A stretch of 64,000 bases of DNA. It comes from Helianthus annuus (taxonomy: Eukaryota > Streptophyta > Magnoliopsida > Asterales > Asteraceae). The stretch spans positions 113,406,801 to 113,470,800 of the forward strand of contig NC_035437.2 of NCBI RefSeq assembly GCF_002127325.2, read 5' to 3'. The position numbers and the translations under genes are program-made. Below the pieces are notes generated by a model. That model saw only the letters and a program-made list of their open reading frames with translations, did not search any database and was not told the DNA's origin. Below, piece by piece: positions 1 through 12,101 of this stretch. Position 1 is the first letter of the stretch, and each line of letters opens with the position of its first letter.

Positions 1-49
1 AAGATAAACTCTTCTGATCGACTCGTTCGGGTCCGAAAACGATCCTACA
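1..49 (+). mobile_element. End of a copia LTR entering from the left
   Basis: The first 49 bases end in GATCCTACA and match, at roughly 90 percent by eye, the end of the LTR that lies on the minus strand at 57104-57519; both share the stretch ACTCGTTCGGGTC. The LTR therefore reads on the plus strand and stops at 49. No primer-binding site follows, so this is the right edge of a 3' LTR or of a solo LTR. The rest lies outside the window. Confidence 0.7.
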
Positions 50-124
50 AGAATTATAAGTTTCCAAAAATAGAAATACAAACAGACATTTTAACAAAGG
101 AAAGTACTAAAAAGCGAAGCGTAA

Positions 125-126
<2 letters not shown>

Positions 127-203
<77 letters not shown>
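127..203. repeat. (TA)n microsatellite
   Basis: Uninterrupted AT dinucleotides of about 77 bp abut the Helitron-like end at 204. Confidence 0.98.
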
Positions 204-204
<1 letters not shown>

Positions 205-232
205 TAGTCGTTTACCCGCGCGATGCGGCGGG
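204..232 (-). mobile_element. Helitron-like 3' terminus
   Basis: Read on the minus strand, a GC stem (CCCGC with GCGGG, 215-232) is followed within about ten bases by CTAG at 204-207 and then a T. Helitrons end in CTRR preceded by a short hairpin and insert between A and T. The element would extend to higher coordinates. Its 5' TC end was not located, so only the terminus is called. Confidence 0.5.
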
Positions 233-353
233 AAACTTATCGTAAATCCGTAGAAAAAGGATGCAAGTTCTATAAAAATCGATGTTAAAGTAACCTTTTG
301 CAATGAAGTAGAAAATATAATAATTGGTAGTCCCGCATTGTTGCTCAAATGTT

Positions 354-524
354 AACAAACTACGGGAGTGTTCCAGCTTGTAAAGGCTTTGAGTTTGGTC
401 TTCAAAGATCACTGGTTCAAGTCTACCTTCTACCATGAACCCATATAACAAACTACGTGAGTGTTCCAGCTGGTAAAGGCTTTGAGTTTGGTCTTCAAAG
501 ATCACTCGGTCAAGTCTACCTTCT
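354..524. repeat. 93-bp tandem duplication, SINE-head-like
   Basis: Two adjacent copies start at 354 and 447, both with AACAAACTACG. Each copy holds a stretch resembling pol III promoter boxes: CCAGCTTGTAAAGG (A-box-like) and, about 40 bases on, GGTTCAAGTCT (B-box-like; the second copy has CGGTCAAGTCT). This is the layout of a tRNA-derived SINE head present twice. No poly-A tail or target duplication is clear. It could also be an ordinary tandem duplication. Confidence 0.4.
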
Positions 525-2511
525 GTCGTTGTTTAGTATCTTTTTGTTAAACATGACATGCAATAAAAGTCCAACTCCATTGAGAATTAAAGTTCAACTG
601 TCTTCTGATATTAATTTCCTCAGAATATTAGTACACATTAATATGAAGTAGATAAAAAAAATTTTGGTTGCGTTTTAAACTGGCTGTGTTTCTTTGATTG
701 AAATTCGAAAATAATTATTAATTGAATCTAGTTCATCGGTTTCATGATGATCAGTTGGTTATCATATAGTAAATAAAGATTACATATTAATAATATATTT
801 AGATATAGTCTAATATACATTAATTTATTGTATTAACATTAATATTAATTAATAATATTTAATTATAATATTATTAATAAAAAAGATTAAAGGAGAATTT
901 AACATTTGACATTAATTGAAGTTCTTTATTATAAGTTAGATAACATTGTTCCCTCATTAATAAAAAGTGTAGAGTTGGCCCAATATTTGTAGGACTTCTT
1001 TTGGCCCAACTAAAATCGGCCTCTCTAGAAGACGTTAGTATAACTAATAAGCATTTGGTACAATTTTGATATATTATTCCACAACTAAAAAGAATATTAG
1101 CGTTTGTAACCATCAAATGCAAAGGATAAATGTGACCCTTGTTTTGTAAATAAAAAGACTATAGGTGACATTTTCTACTATTTACTTGTGAATGGGAAAA
1201 TGGATCATTTTTTGCCGTATTTTATGTGTAACAGATTAACCGGTTAATATAAATAATAAAATCAATAAATCAAAAGGAAACAATGTCAAATAGGCCAAAA
1301 GTGTCAAACAGGTCGAAAATTTCATCTAATGTCTTTTTAATACATAAAACTTATAAATCATTTGTAATCATATTCAACACACTAACTTTACATGTAAATA
1401 CTAATTTTTTAAGACAAATAGTATATATTGATTAAAATGTTGCATATGTTTGACAAGTTACCAAAGTGTGTGTTCTTTTGCCAACTTTTTTTGAAAGACC
1501 AAAAAATATATAACTCAAAAGGTAATATATCGAATGTGTTAAATTTGTCAAAGGTTACCATGAGTGTATTTTTAATACACAAACACAAAACCTCATAAAC
1601 CTCACTCTTTTTAATCCAAATCAAAAGTGGACATAAATGAAAAACATATATCATTGTGGTTGGTGGCCAAGGCAATGCCTCTAGGAGAACCTAACTTGTG
1701 GAGGTCATAAGTTCAGGTCTCACAAGAAGTAAAAAATGAAATTTTCCGTTAAAGAAATGAAAAAAAAAAAGTATAAAGGATGGTATGATTGTTTGGTTGG
1801 ACCAGTTTGTTAGGGAAATATGCACATATAATGATAACAGGAGGGTAAAAATCAGTTATCTCAAGAAAAAAGCATATCTGGACCATCAATTTTTAATTAT
1901 CTGGTTATTTCGGTTAGGTTTTAAAGTTACTGCAGTTATGGTTTATTTTTTTTATCAGCCTGGACTCTTTAATTGCTTCATTTTTTGTTCTTAATAATTT
2001 AATTGGTAATCTGTCACATAACTCATCTAGTTTCTGTTATTTTTTCCTAAAGATCTTTTTCTGTATCCATTTAGTTATTCATAGGACAAAAGTGACTTGT
2101 AAACTTATATGGTTCAGTTATATCTATATCTATGAACATTATGTTAGTTCACCATATAGAACTAATGATGCCTGCGTGATAACTCTCAATACCCTCCAAA
2201 TTTCATGTTGTGCCGCACCCCACGATTCTTTAGTGTTAAGAGTTTATTTGCATTTTCAACAACATCATCTATCCCTGGGAACCATTTTGACTCGTAATCG
2301 TTGTGCTTTGATGGTGCGTAAATCTGGCATAGACAGTAGACACAATCATTGTTAGATAATGTGTTTCAACTTTATGTCTTTTTTTTTTCATTATACGTTA
2401 TACTTCTGCTCACTATAAAAGCCAAACATCAACTTTATGTCTTTTTTTTTTTTTTTTTCATTTTTATTCATCGGTAAGCTGCTTGAGAGGGCATGAAAGT
2501 AATTCTGGAAC
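525..2511. other. Intergenic, no gene seen
   Basis: AT-rich sequence with poly-T and AT-rich tracts (for example 780-890). Apart from the SINE-like stretch at 1655-1730, no coding exon, LTR edge or TIR pair could be supported. Confidence 0.5.
1655..1730 (+). repeat. Possible tRNA-related SINE fragment
   Basis: GGTTGGTGGCCAAGG looks like a diverged A box. AGTTCAGGTCTCAC about 50 bases later looks like a diverged B box, followed by an A-rich stretch. This is pattern resemblance only. Confidence 0.3.
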
Positions 2512-2517
2512 ACTTAC

Positions 2518-2594
2518 CTCGGGATATTGGCAGTTTTTACCCAGGAATCGTAAACCGTTTGTGATGAGTTGTCTGGATCTTGAACCTTCAAAAT
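2518..2594 (-). pseudogene. Possible exon of an unrecognised gene
   Basis: On the minus strand an open stretch of about 25 codons, including the peptide QTVYDSWVKTANIPR, ends at a good donor (CCGAG followed by GTAAGTG at 2513-2517). It lies downstream of the proton-pump-interactor-like exons on the same strand, but I do not recognise it as part of that family. It may be chance. Confidence 0.22.
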
Positions 2595-3312
2595 GACAAG
2601 ATGAAATGAATATGGATTTTTTTAAATTTTTTACGTCTAGCGGTGGAAAATGGTGGGTTGGGTAACAGGCCATACTTGGTATGAGTCAAAACCGTCAGGT
2701 CAGCTTACGTTGACCCGAATTCACATGTTAAAGACGATATAAACTATGCAGAACTATAGGATGCTATATGCATTAAAAGTACACCTTGGGCGACTATGAA
2801 CCGTTCAATCCATTCAACCCGTTTCCTTTTAAACTAAATTTCTTTTATGTCTGTTAAAGATAAAACATAGCCGAAATCGACTTTTGACCCGTTCAACGTG
2901 CTTTCTTTTTTACTAACTTTTTGGTTTGGCCATTTATACGTAAGTAGGCTGAAACTGCCACATGTATTTACCTGTTTTGTAACTCATGTGATTAACTGAT
3001 CAAGCTGTGGTACGCAACAACTTTCGATGCTAACTTTTCTCTGTTTTCTTCAACCCATTCCGTCGATCCAATCTTAAAATAAAAAACAATTATTATAAAT
3101 ATTAAAAAAAATTAACTAAGATTTGTGTTAAGAGAGATAGAGACCAATCCATATTCTTCTGCATCCCAATTTTGCAAAAGATAATCGTTCTTCACGGCTT
3201 CCAACCTTCTTTCCGCAGCTTCTCAAATCTTTCAGCAACCTGCATTTTATGTAATGATCAGAAAAAATTATATAAAGGTGTGCCCGGTGCGGCACATGCT
3301 AAAAACTTCCCT

Positions 3313-4080
3313 GAACGCTTTACTACCATTCCACTCCGACATGAATTTGTTGACTTGAGTTCAATAAGCGAATATAAGCGTTTAATGTGCTTCCCAATTT
3401 TAATAAAATTTAGAAACCAGACAACTGGAGTGTTTAACAAACCTCTGAGGTTGAAAGCTCTATAAGGGCATTAACGTCCTTACTTGCAGCCAGCCTTCTT
3501 GCATCGTTCAAGAGGGAGCGGTTTTGGTAGAAGCAAGTATTCTGGAAAGACAGAAAATGAAACAAATGATGACATCCTTTTTAAATTCTAAAACACAAAA
3601 TCTAGCCTTAAATGAAATACTAACATACCCCTTCTTCGCATTTATTCCTCAGCTCGTGAATTTTGTAATAGACCTTATCCTTTTTCTCGATCACTACACA
3701 CAATTCCTCCTCTAAAGAAGCAATCACATTGTTTATGGCCTCCTTTTCAGTCTCGAGTGTCTTAAGTTTGGCCTTGATAGCTTGTTGATCCTTGCGGACC
3801 CCGTCAAGATCAACGCCAATAGACTACAAACAACATGGAATCATAATAAGCATTAATAAATAAGCTTTTACACTGGTATATAGAAGAAGAGGCGTTCTTA
3901 CTTTGACCTGGTCTTGAATGGCATCTTTTCACCAACAAATTTTTGAACTTCAGCCCTCATAGCAGCGTTTGCGATAACCTTATCCCTCGTCCCTTCAAGT
4001 TGTTTTATTTCTCTGATGATTTGTTTCTCCTCGTTTAGAGTAATACTTTCATGTTGAATATGGTATTGCATGCTCTTAAT
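3313..4080 (-). pseudogene. Proton pump interactor-like gene fragment
   Basis: Plant proton pump interactor (PPI) proteins are coiled-coil proteins that bind the regulatory tail of the plasma-membrane H+-ATPase. Three exons on the minus strand give a peptide resembling the conserved middle of that family: 4080-3902 (contains EEKQIIREIKQLEGTRDK and ANAAMRAEVQ), 3823-3629 (contains GVDLDGVRKDQQAIKAK) and 3541-3443 (contains FYQNRSLLNDARRLAASKD). They are flanked by AG acceptors and GT donors, and reading frame is kept from the second exon to the third. A fourth piece near 3313-3356 reads KFMSEWNGSKAFRE. The first exon has lost one G near 3925, shifting the frame before its donor. The 3443 splice junction does not restore frame. 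N- and C-terminal parts were not found. I call it a truncated pseudogene; the family is identified from memory of its sequence. Confidence 0.6.
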
Positions 4081-5039
4081 CTGCATCAAGATTCAAGAGT
4101 AAAAATTAATTAATAACTATCTGATCCCTTTTAAAAGACGATTTAGGACCTTAATCATCGAAAAATGAAAATACAATTTGAGCGACTCTTGAGCCATTTG
4201 ACTGACTTCCGTTTTAGATACACTTTTTTATGTTACCCAATTGACCCGTTGAAGATAAAACATAACCAGAATCTACCCTTTCGAAAACGAACCGGTTAAA
4301 ATTGCCATTTCAATAAACGGAAACAAAAAAGGAGTTCCATACCAAGGACCACCAATGCCGATCTCATAAAATAGATCATTCCTTCCACATGCAACCCCAC
4401 AGAGACCCAATGCATAGGAGCCGCCCATCCTGATTCATCTTACCTGATTACATAAGAAACATGAGCCATGTTTTAATAATCGAAACCTTTGAATAAAGTA
4501 ACAAAAAGTTAGATGTGTCAAAATGAGTTTGTTGAGTTACTTGTCAAAAAGGTTAATTTTTTTTGTACGGATGGGGTTGACCTGAAACACCTTTGTCAAA
4601 GAACATAAAAATTTTATTATTATCGCCATATTTGGCTAAAACTTCCTTTTCAAATCAGTAAACTGAGGTATGGTATTTAGATTCGTGATTCCCGCGAAGG
4701 AGGAAATTATTTATAATAAGATACTTTAAGGGATCAATGGTTTTAATAAGATAGTTTAAGGGATCAACGGTTTAAACTTACTTCTTTTCTTTTAACAAAC
4801 ACATGCTGCTCTTGCTCTGCCCTAATAAGTTACCCTGCACCATTTAAACCGTTTTGATGCATTAAAGACCTCTTGAGGTCACTTTTGACTCATTCGACCC
4901 GCTCAGTTATTCTAATAAATCAATTAAAAAGTTGACCACGTCAACAAAACCAAACAGTAACTAATACCTGCAGCTGTAGAAATCAACTATCTCCAGCAAA
5001 CAGCCAACATGATGCTCACAAAAGAATGAAGACCCCACG
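4081..5039. other. Intergenic or intronic, nothing firm
   Basis: This stretch lies upstream of the proton-pump-interactor-like exons and could hold its missing 5' introns. Dispersed GACCCG-type words recur (4240, 4895) as they do at 2690-2900. No supported exon. Confidence 0.4.
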
Positions 5040-5505
5040 GTCTTCATCTTCAACTATATTCACATTTCCAGAAAACAAAAACCGTAATCAATACAAAAAT
5101 ATATACTCTCTCCGTAGATCCATTCACAAAACATTAAAAAAACACATAACCAGCACAGATCTGAAAGTATTATAACAGATCTGACAAAGATGTTTATAAA
5201 AAACTTAAAAGATATAAATTTAACAAACAAAACAATAGATAGGGGTAAAAACGGTACCACTAAGGCTAAATTTGAAGGTTCTTGAACCAAGCCGCAGTGT
5301 TCTCTCTTTCACCTGTTCATCGGTCTTCGTCTTCAACTATATTCACATTTCCAGAAAACAAAAACCCTAATCAATACAAAAATATATACTCTCTCTGTTG
5401 ATCCATTCACAGAACATTAAAAAAATCACAAAACCAACACAGATCTAAAAGTATTATAACAGATCTGACAAAGATTTAAAAAAAAACTTACAAGATAGGG
5501 TAAAA
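5040..5505. repeat. About 180-bp duplication, 283-bp offset
   Basis: 5040-5215 recurs at 5323-5505 with scattered substitutions and small gaps; both copies carry TCTTCAACTATATTCACATT and an ACAGATCT stretch. It may be a duplicated 5'-UTR or promoter of the minus-strand gene fragment, but that link is inference. Confidence 0.85.
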
Positions 5506-6239
5506 AACGGTAGATTACTTCTGATCGCCAGAGAGAGAGAGGAGAGGCGCAGATGGAGAGAAACCCTAGATTACTTCTGTCCGTGTGGTTTTGTTTGAGT
5601 GAAGTAAGGGTATTATCGCCAAAGAGAGAAGAATGGGGGCGGATGTGAATGAAATGAATATTAGGGTTTAGATTGAGTGAAAGAAAGTATATATTGGATC
5701 CATTTAGGTGAAACGGGTCAAAGAGATCCATTTAAGCTGCTCCGCGTGTTAAGGATTTTTCAACACCTTCATGCTTTAAAGGTTGTACAATGGGCTTCAA
5801 ATGGTTGTAAAGTGGCAAATGACCATTTCTGTCCTTCCTATATGCTTTATAAAGTAGTATAGATATAGAGTTGGAGTTGGGTAGAAAGTGAGTTTTTCCT
5901 AGAAAGTCTAGGAAGCAATCAAAATGTGACATGTGGCATTGAAGATTTTTAACTAGAAGGGCAATTGTGTACTTTCACATTCTATTTTTATTTTTGAAAG
6001 TTATCTTCATTAACTAACTATCCATGTCCATATTTTGTAACCGTTTTTCTCCAGGATTTTCTGAATAATTTGTTTTCAAAATCTAAACCAATCGCATATT
6101 CCATTGTTCAGAAGATTACTGGAAATTATCAGCATGTTCTTGGTGCTGTGTTTTAACAGCATGTTCTTGGTGCCCTGCATGATAAACATTTTCATCAGAT
6201 TGTGTTTTATTTTGATGTACCACCCCATATTTCATGTTA

Positions 6240-6243
<4 letters not shown>

Positions 6244-6277
<34 letters not shown>
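6244..6277. repeat. (CT)n microsatellite
   Basis: Seventeen CT dinucleotides inside the TIR-bounded element. Confidence 0.97.
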
Positions 6278-6280
<3 letters not shown>

Positions 6281-6314
6281 TTCTATCCTTCATGAAGAAA
6301 CACATCAAGAAAAC

Positions 6315-6466
6315 ACATCGTATTAATCTGCTTGCTGTTAAAACACAGCGTCAAGAAATCCTCCAGCATTACCAGCATGGAAGGTATAACACAACGTATG
6401 AATCTGTTTGCTGTTAAAACCCATTTGTATGAATTTGAATGCTAAAACACAACTATATGAATCTGC
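6315..6466. repeat. Left remnant of a 31-bp minisatellite
   Basis: Degenerate copies of the GCTGTTAAAACACAACTGTA-type unit precede the 5' LTR. The last five bases, TCTGC (6462-6466), are the target duplication repeated at 15636-15640. The array continues after the retrotransposon. Confidence 0.8.
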
Positions 6467-9400
6467 TGTGACACCTATGTCACTTCAAGCATCAAACAAA
6501 TACCAAACCAATGAAATACTTTATTTCATACTTGGGATTTGTAAAAATATGTATATCGTTTGCACATATCAACTCTTATTCGATTTCAAGCTTTAAATCG
6601 CTTTCTGGAGGGTTATACGCGCTCTGATGCGTAAATATAACCAGTTTAATGCAACAAACACTCCGGAATAGTGAAACAGGCTTAACATACCTTAAATAAC
6701 CTCCATATAACTTAGAAATAAGTTTTGGATGGTTTGGTGTGTTGAAATCAAGTTTGTTCGATCGCAGGAACTAATTGTGTCAAACTGCGAAACTATACTG
6801 ATTCGTATAGTAACGAACCTTCCGGAACTTGATCATAAGTTAAATAGGCCCTAAATATCCTATACATAGCTTAGAAATAGGCTTTGAGGTGTTTGGTGCG
6901 CAAAAATAAACTTTTGGTCATTCAGGGACTAAAAGCGTCAAAAAGTGCATAAGTTTGCATTTTCGCGCATATCTTACATTCTGAATATATCCGGACATCC
7001 AAAAATTTATGTAATCACTAAAATATTATGTCTTAGTGATTGGCATGATAAAATGTCATTCGTTGCTTAATTTGGATCGTCTTTGCGTCTGTTACGACTT
7101 CCGTCGTAATTAAGCGATTAACGCGATCGTACGACCAAACGAACCGACATCCGGCATATTTTTTAGCATGTTTCATGTCCACAATGTTTAAGCATCATTT
7201 TAGGGCCTTAAAGTTGGCTTGACGGGCCTTAAACATGTCGGAAATGGCTTTAAACACCAACAGGGACTGAAACTGTCATTATGCAAACTTGTTTCTGAAC
7301 TGTAACTCCCAGGCGGCCCGTGTAAGGTTTTTTGCATGTTTACGCGGGGCGCGAGAGCCTCCTAGACCTGCAAAACTAGTTTAAACAGCTGTTACACTCA
7401 CAAAACCCAATTGCAAATGGTTTCCAGCAAACTATGAGCTTGAACTAGGGGCTTTAATGGTTTTCCAAAACAAGGGGCACACATGGAGGGCTAGGATCAA
7501 AGCTCGTTTCCCGATAAACGATCCTAACGGTTCTAGTTTTCCTATAAATACCCCCCACCCTTCACTTGCAAAACCCACACTTGATTTTCTGAGATATCTC
7601 TAAGTTGAAGTGCTAATCACTTCATACCTGAGATTACTTGGAAAATCAAAGCTTGCGGGGACCTTTTGTAAGTATTCTTTCGTTCTTTTCATTCGTTTTT
7701 ATCGTTAAAGTCCAACTGCGTTTGACTTTCTGCTTTGACCAGTTTATGGTCAACGCGAAGTTCGTTTGAACTTCATAACGTAACGTGAGCGTAATCACGA
7801 TGGTCATAGTCCCTAGTGACTATACCTACTGATTACCACGTTATCTAGGATGAGTGACGAGTCGTAGCTTCGGTCAAAATGCGTATTCTCGCGTATTTTG
7901 TAACCAAGTTACTTATAGGTATCAAAACCGTTTGTTTTGATACCAAACCTGTTTTCTAACTTTGTTAAACATGTTTCGACAGGTTTAGCTCGTCACTTTT
8001 AGTTTAGTGCTTCTATAGAGTCGTAAGTCAAGCGGACTAAACACCCGCTTAGACTTTCGAACATGACCCGTTTGGTCGATCATTAGGATCCGACAAAACA
8101 TGTTTAGTGACCATAGTTGTATAGGGAATAACCTTCCGAGGTTATACCTTGTGGTCACTTCGTTTAAGTAGTTGTATAATAGGTAATTTATATGCCTTAG
8201 GTAAATTACCAAAATACCCTTTTTTATGCATAATTGATATTTAAGCATATGTAACCCAAACTTTTGTCACTTAATTGATTGTGCAACATAATTAGACATA
8301 TTTAGGCATATAATACTTGTCATAGGACTAGTTAGGTGGTCCAAACGCGTTTTACGCAAACGACACGTTAAAGTAGCATAAGCTACCTAAACGGGTCGTA
8401 ATGGGTCGAAAGCACTTAGGATAGGTTTCATTTTAGTATGTGGGCCTTGTTAAACCATATTATATGAGTTCCCACACTCATTTGGTTTACGAGACCTCAT
8501 CCTATCCGATCTTCCGATTTAAGTCCGGTTTATTTATGTAGTTATCAATATTAGGTGCCGTTTGATTCCGTGCTCCCTCTAGCTTGCTTGGTAGTTGTTC
8601 AAGCCTTCTAAGCACTCTCAAGTGAGTACATAGTCCCCTCTTTTACTGTTTTCAACTGTTTTGGGGTGAAGCATGTGTACCTATCTGTTATTTTCATGAT
8701 TTCAAAGTATAATTGATTATACATGTTAGTACTTATCTTTTGACAAAGTAAATGACTATCTATGGTTTAAACACTGATTTTTCAAAGATTATAAAATTAA
8801 TTGTTGGAATAGTACTTATTTTTGTTCACCAGACCGGTTGGTAGTATGATATAGCGCTATAGGATTTGACGCCCCATTCTTGTTGTCATGGAATGTCTGG
8901 AACCAATTTGTTGCTCCATCCAAATAGGGATTGCCTTTGTGGTATTTCTATAGTCTCAAAGGTGTATTTTGATGCACTAGGTCTGAATGAATTCTTAAAT
9001 CACATTATTTTTGTATATTAAGTTATCCTCCCAAAAGTATAGTTTGATATGCTCTCATATGGGATATTGTACAAAAACCAACATATATTTTGTTAATCAT
9101 TAAAACATAGTTTGATATGTTATTCTCAAAATCCAAAGCATAGTTTAATATGTTATTTTCACAACCAAAGCATAGTTTAATATGTTATTTATAAATCCAA
9201 AGTATACTTTTGATATACTACTGAAAACTTATTTATTTTACCAACTGAAGTATGGTTAATATACTATTTACTTAATGATTGGTTTTTGGTTAGTGTTTAG
9301 ATAACGAGACAGGTGTAATGTGATGAAAACATGGTAGATACGCCGCCGGTACTTCTTATATATAAGTGTTTTCATCGCATTACATACCGTGGCGTTACTT

Positions 9401-9976
9401 AGTACACTTGGGGTAACGGTTTTGGAACTGAAATATAGACTTTCTTAAATCAAAGTATATTTTTTTATATACTATAAACCTTTTTATCAAAATATTGTTT
9501 TTCAAACAATATATTTTTATACAAACTTATTCTACTTACTTATTTAATTTCCTATGTATTATTATTTTATATCATCTGATTTCTTATAAATCATTTATAA
9601 AAGAAAACCTTTTACAAGGATCATGACTACTTTTCTTAAACATTTTTCTTTAAACTCATAAGTCATGAATCCTAAATAAAATAAAACCTATGTATCTCAC
9701 AGGCATTTGTATGCTGACGTACCTATTTGTACACATGTTTCAGGTGCTGCTTTGTGATGACTGATGATATATGCTACACTTAGGATGGACTCGTGCCTTA
9801 GCGACTTTAAAACTTGAAAGATAATAGTTGTACTTATTTGATTGTATTAAAACAATGAGTTCATTTATTCAATAAAACGAAACTATTTAATCCATGGTTG
9901 TGAAACAATGATTCTGTTACAACACTCCCCGACGTTTCCGCCACGTTTTGTTGTTTGACGTGGTCGGGGTGTGACA
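6467..9976 (+). repeat. 5' LTR of the chromovirus-like element
   Basis: A 3,510-bp LTR, TG...CA. It contains a run of short tandem motifs at 9020-9270, each carrying CATAGTTTAATATG or a close variant, the palindrome TATAGCGCTATA near 8853, and an 18-bp inverted repeat around a TATATATA box (9314-9384, one mismatch). Confidence 0.92.
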
Positions 9977-9983
9977 GAAAAGT

Positions 9984-10001
9984 TAGTATCAGAGCCAATG
10001 G
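9984..10001 (+). promoter_or_regulatory. Primer-binding site (initiator Met type)
   Basis: TAGTATCAGAGCCAATGG, seven bases after the LTR, is a slightly diverged copy of the plant TGGTATCAGAGCC site complementary to the 3' end of initiator tRNA-Met. Confidence 0.75.
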
Positions 10002-10619
10002 TTATAGGGAATTAGGTTATTAGTAATTCTTTGACCTAGACTATAACCTTCCTCGGACCCTAAGACAAGTTATCTTGTGTTTAGTTTTAAAACAATACCG
10101 TCATTTATCCTTAGGTGACAACCACAATAAGAACACAAATTTCGAATCTGCTTTGAAAACTAATCATCTGTTCTAGGATGATTTATTATATGGTTTTGAA
10201 CCTTCAAAGCTTTCAAAATCTCATCAAAGTTTGGTCTAAATAATGTGAACACGTTCAAACTGGAAGGGTGGGTGCCTGTACCCTGGGTCTTCTGTCTAAG
10301 GCTAGAGTGTCCGTACAAATCCGTAGTATCGGACCAGTCCCTCTTACCTGGGAACTCTTGGGGTGAGTGTCCACTTATAGGCGAGCATGTCTTCACGATA
10401 CATGATATTGACCCATTTACTTTGATTATTCACCGTCTCATTTGTTTGCCTTAGGTAACAAACAAATGATCGCAATTTTATGCATTGTTATTATGTTTTC
10501 ATTTCCCTTGTTTCCTCCCATGTCTCCCATTTTCTTCATGGTGCCTCCTCATCACAATAACAATGTCCGAAATTGGTGCTACAATTGTCCATCAATTAGG
10601 CGTCATACTACCAGAAGGC

Positions 10620-10860
10620 CGTTGATTTAGCTATCACCGTGACTCGTCTCAGGGATGAAGCCATACAAGGGAACTGCTCCTTAGAGCAATCAATGCCACC
10701 GTCATCATCCGAATCAAATACCTTGTTTCAAATGTACCCACTGTGGACGATGGGGACATTTGGTCAACATGTGCCGCTTTGCAATCCAAAGCAAAGCTGA
10801 TACAAATCCTGCTGCTGCTCAACCTTCAAACTCTGCTTCATATGTCGCTTGGCATATCTA
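10620..10860 (+). pseudogene. gag remnant with CCHC zinc knuckle
   Basis: Codons at 10733-10774 encode C-T-H-C-G-R-W-G-H-L-V-N-M-C, a perfect CX2CX4HX4C knuckle as in retrotransposon nucleocapsid, which binds the RNA genome. The flanking frame is broken by stops and no capsid domain is recognisable. This is the only coding trace in the 2.1 kb interior. The remainder of the interior, 10860-12087, holds nothing I can identify except runs of similar GATCTAGTTAA-type words near 11400-11630. Confidence 0.6.
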
Positions 10861-12087
10861 GCGCCTCGACCTCATGAACTTTCTACCTTGTGTATCGACT
10901 TAAGCACGCCTAGTGCAAGGTGTCGAAACACCTCTCGTTACACAAATTCCAAAATCCATATAGGATCTTTTTATCTTCACAATTTGATCTTTATGGATGA
11001 TTATCGCTCAAATCGGAGCCCTTAATTGAATTATTCGTATGCCTTAATACGTATATTACGATTAAATAAGGATAAATCCGAATTCCTATAAAAGATCTTT
11101 CTATCTCCATAGTTAGATTCTTATGTTTAAAGTGCCAAATGAAATCCACGAATTGGATTCCTGGTGTGCTTTAAATATCTGTGTCTAAAGATAACAAATT
11201 AATAATCAAGATTAATCAATTATGTGATTATGTGCTTATGTGTTTTCTTATATGTTTTGTGTTTTTATGTGATCCATCCAAATCCTCGTAGAATCTTCCA
11301 TATCTCAAATGAGGGATTCATAGTAGGATATCCAAAGGTACTATCTTAAATCCTTAATGGACTTCTACGTTGTAGTAAAGTCCCTTGGGTTTTAAAGTAC
11401 TATTCTAAAATTGGACCCCTTGAGTGGTCTAGTTAAACATATTGATTTGAAAATCTGGTTAGGAATATCGTGTGATGATATAATTGAAAAGATCCCTTTA
11501 AGTGGTCTATTTAAGGAGATCGTACGACGGTCTAGTTAAGAAGATCATGTGTTGATCTAGTTAAAAAGATCGTTCATTGATCTAGTTAAAAAGATCCTTT
11601 GGTGGTCTAGTCAAGTCGCTTCATGTTTATTCAATTGATTTTTTTCCCATACGCATTATGAAATGAATTGTGCGGACTGTGCAAGGAATTACGTAATTAC
11701 GGAGGCCTACATAATTACGAAATTCAGAGCACAGAAACCACAGGAAGTTTTGTCATGTGATAAGACCTATAGTGACAAGAATAATGATACGAGAGAAGTC
11801 TTGGACCTTGACTGATGTCATTTTATCTTACATTCCCCAGATTCTGATTTCAAGCACACGCAAGTTTCCTATGATAAGTCTTCATGAGAAACGTTCTTTC
11901 GTCCGTAGTTAAAAATTCCATGTTTTGTTACTACAAGGATTTCACTTTGAGGATTGACAATTTCGCTAAGAATCCTAACATGGCCCAGAGTTATACTTAA
12001 GGGTTCAATGGATTTATTTGAAAGCGAAACCGTCACAGCTGTCTTCACAAGTTTCCTCTAGAATTAAATTTCGGGACGAAATTTCCT

Positions 12088-12101
12088 AAAGTAGGGGAGA
12101 C
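12088..12101 (+). promoter_or_regulatory. Polypurine tract
   Basis: AAAGTAGGGGAGA ends directly at the 3' LTR. It is the expected primer for plus-strand synthesis. Confidence 0.75.

Noticed and set aside
91..348. Open frame across the (TA)n tract
   Set aside because: Poly-Tyr-Ile translation of a microsatellite.
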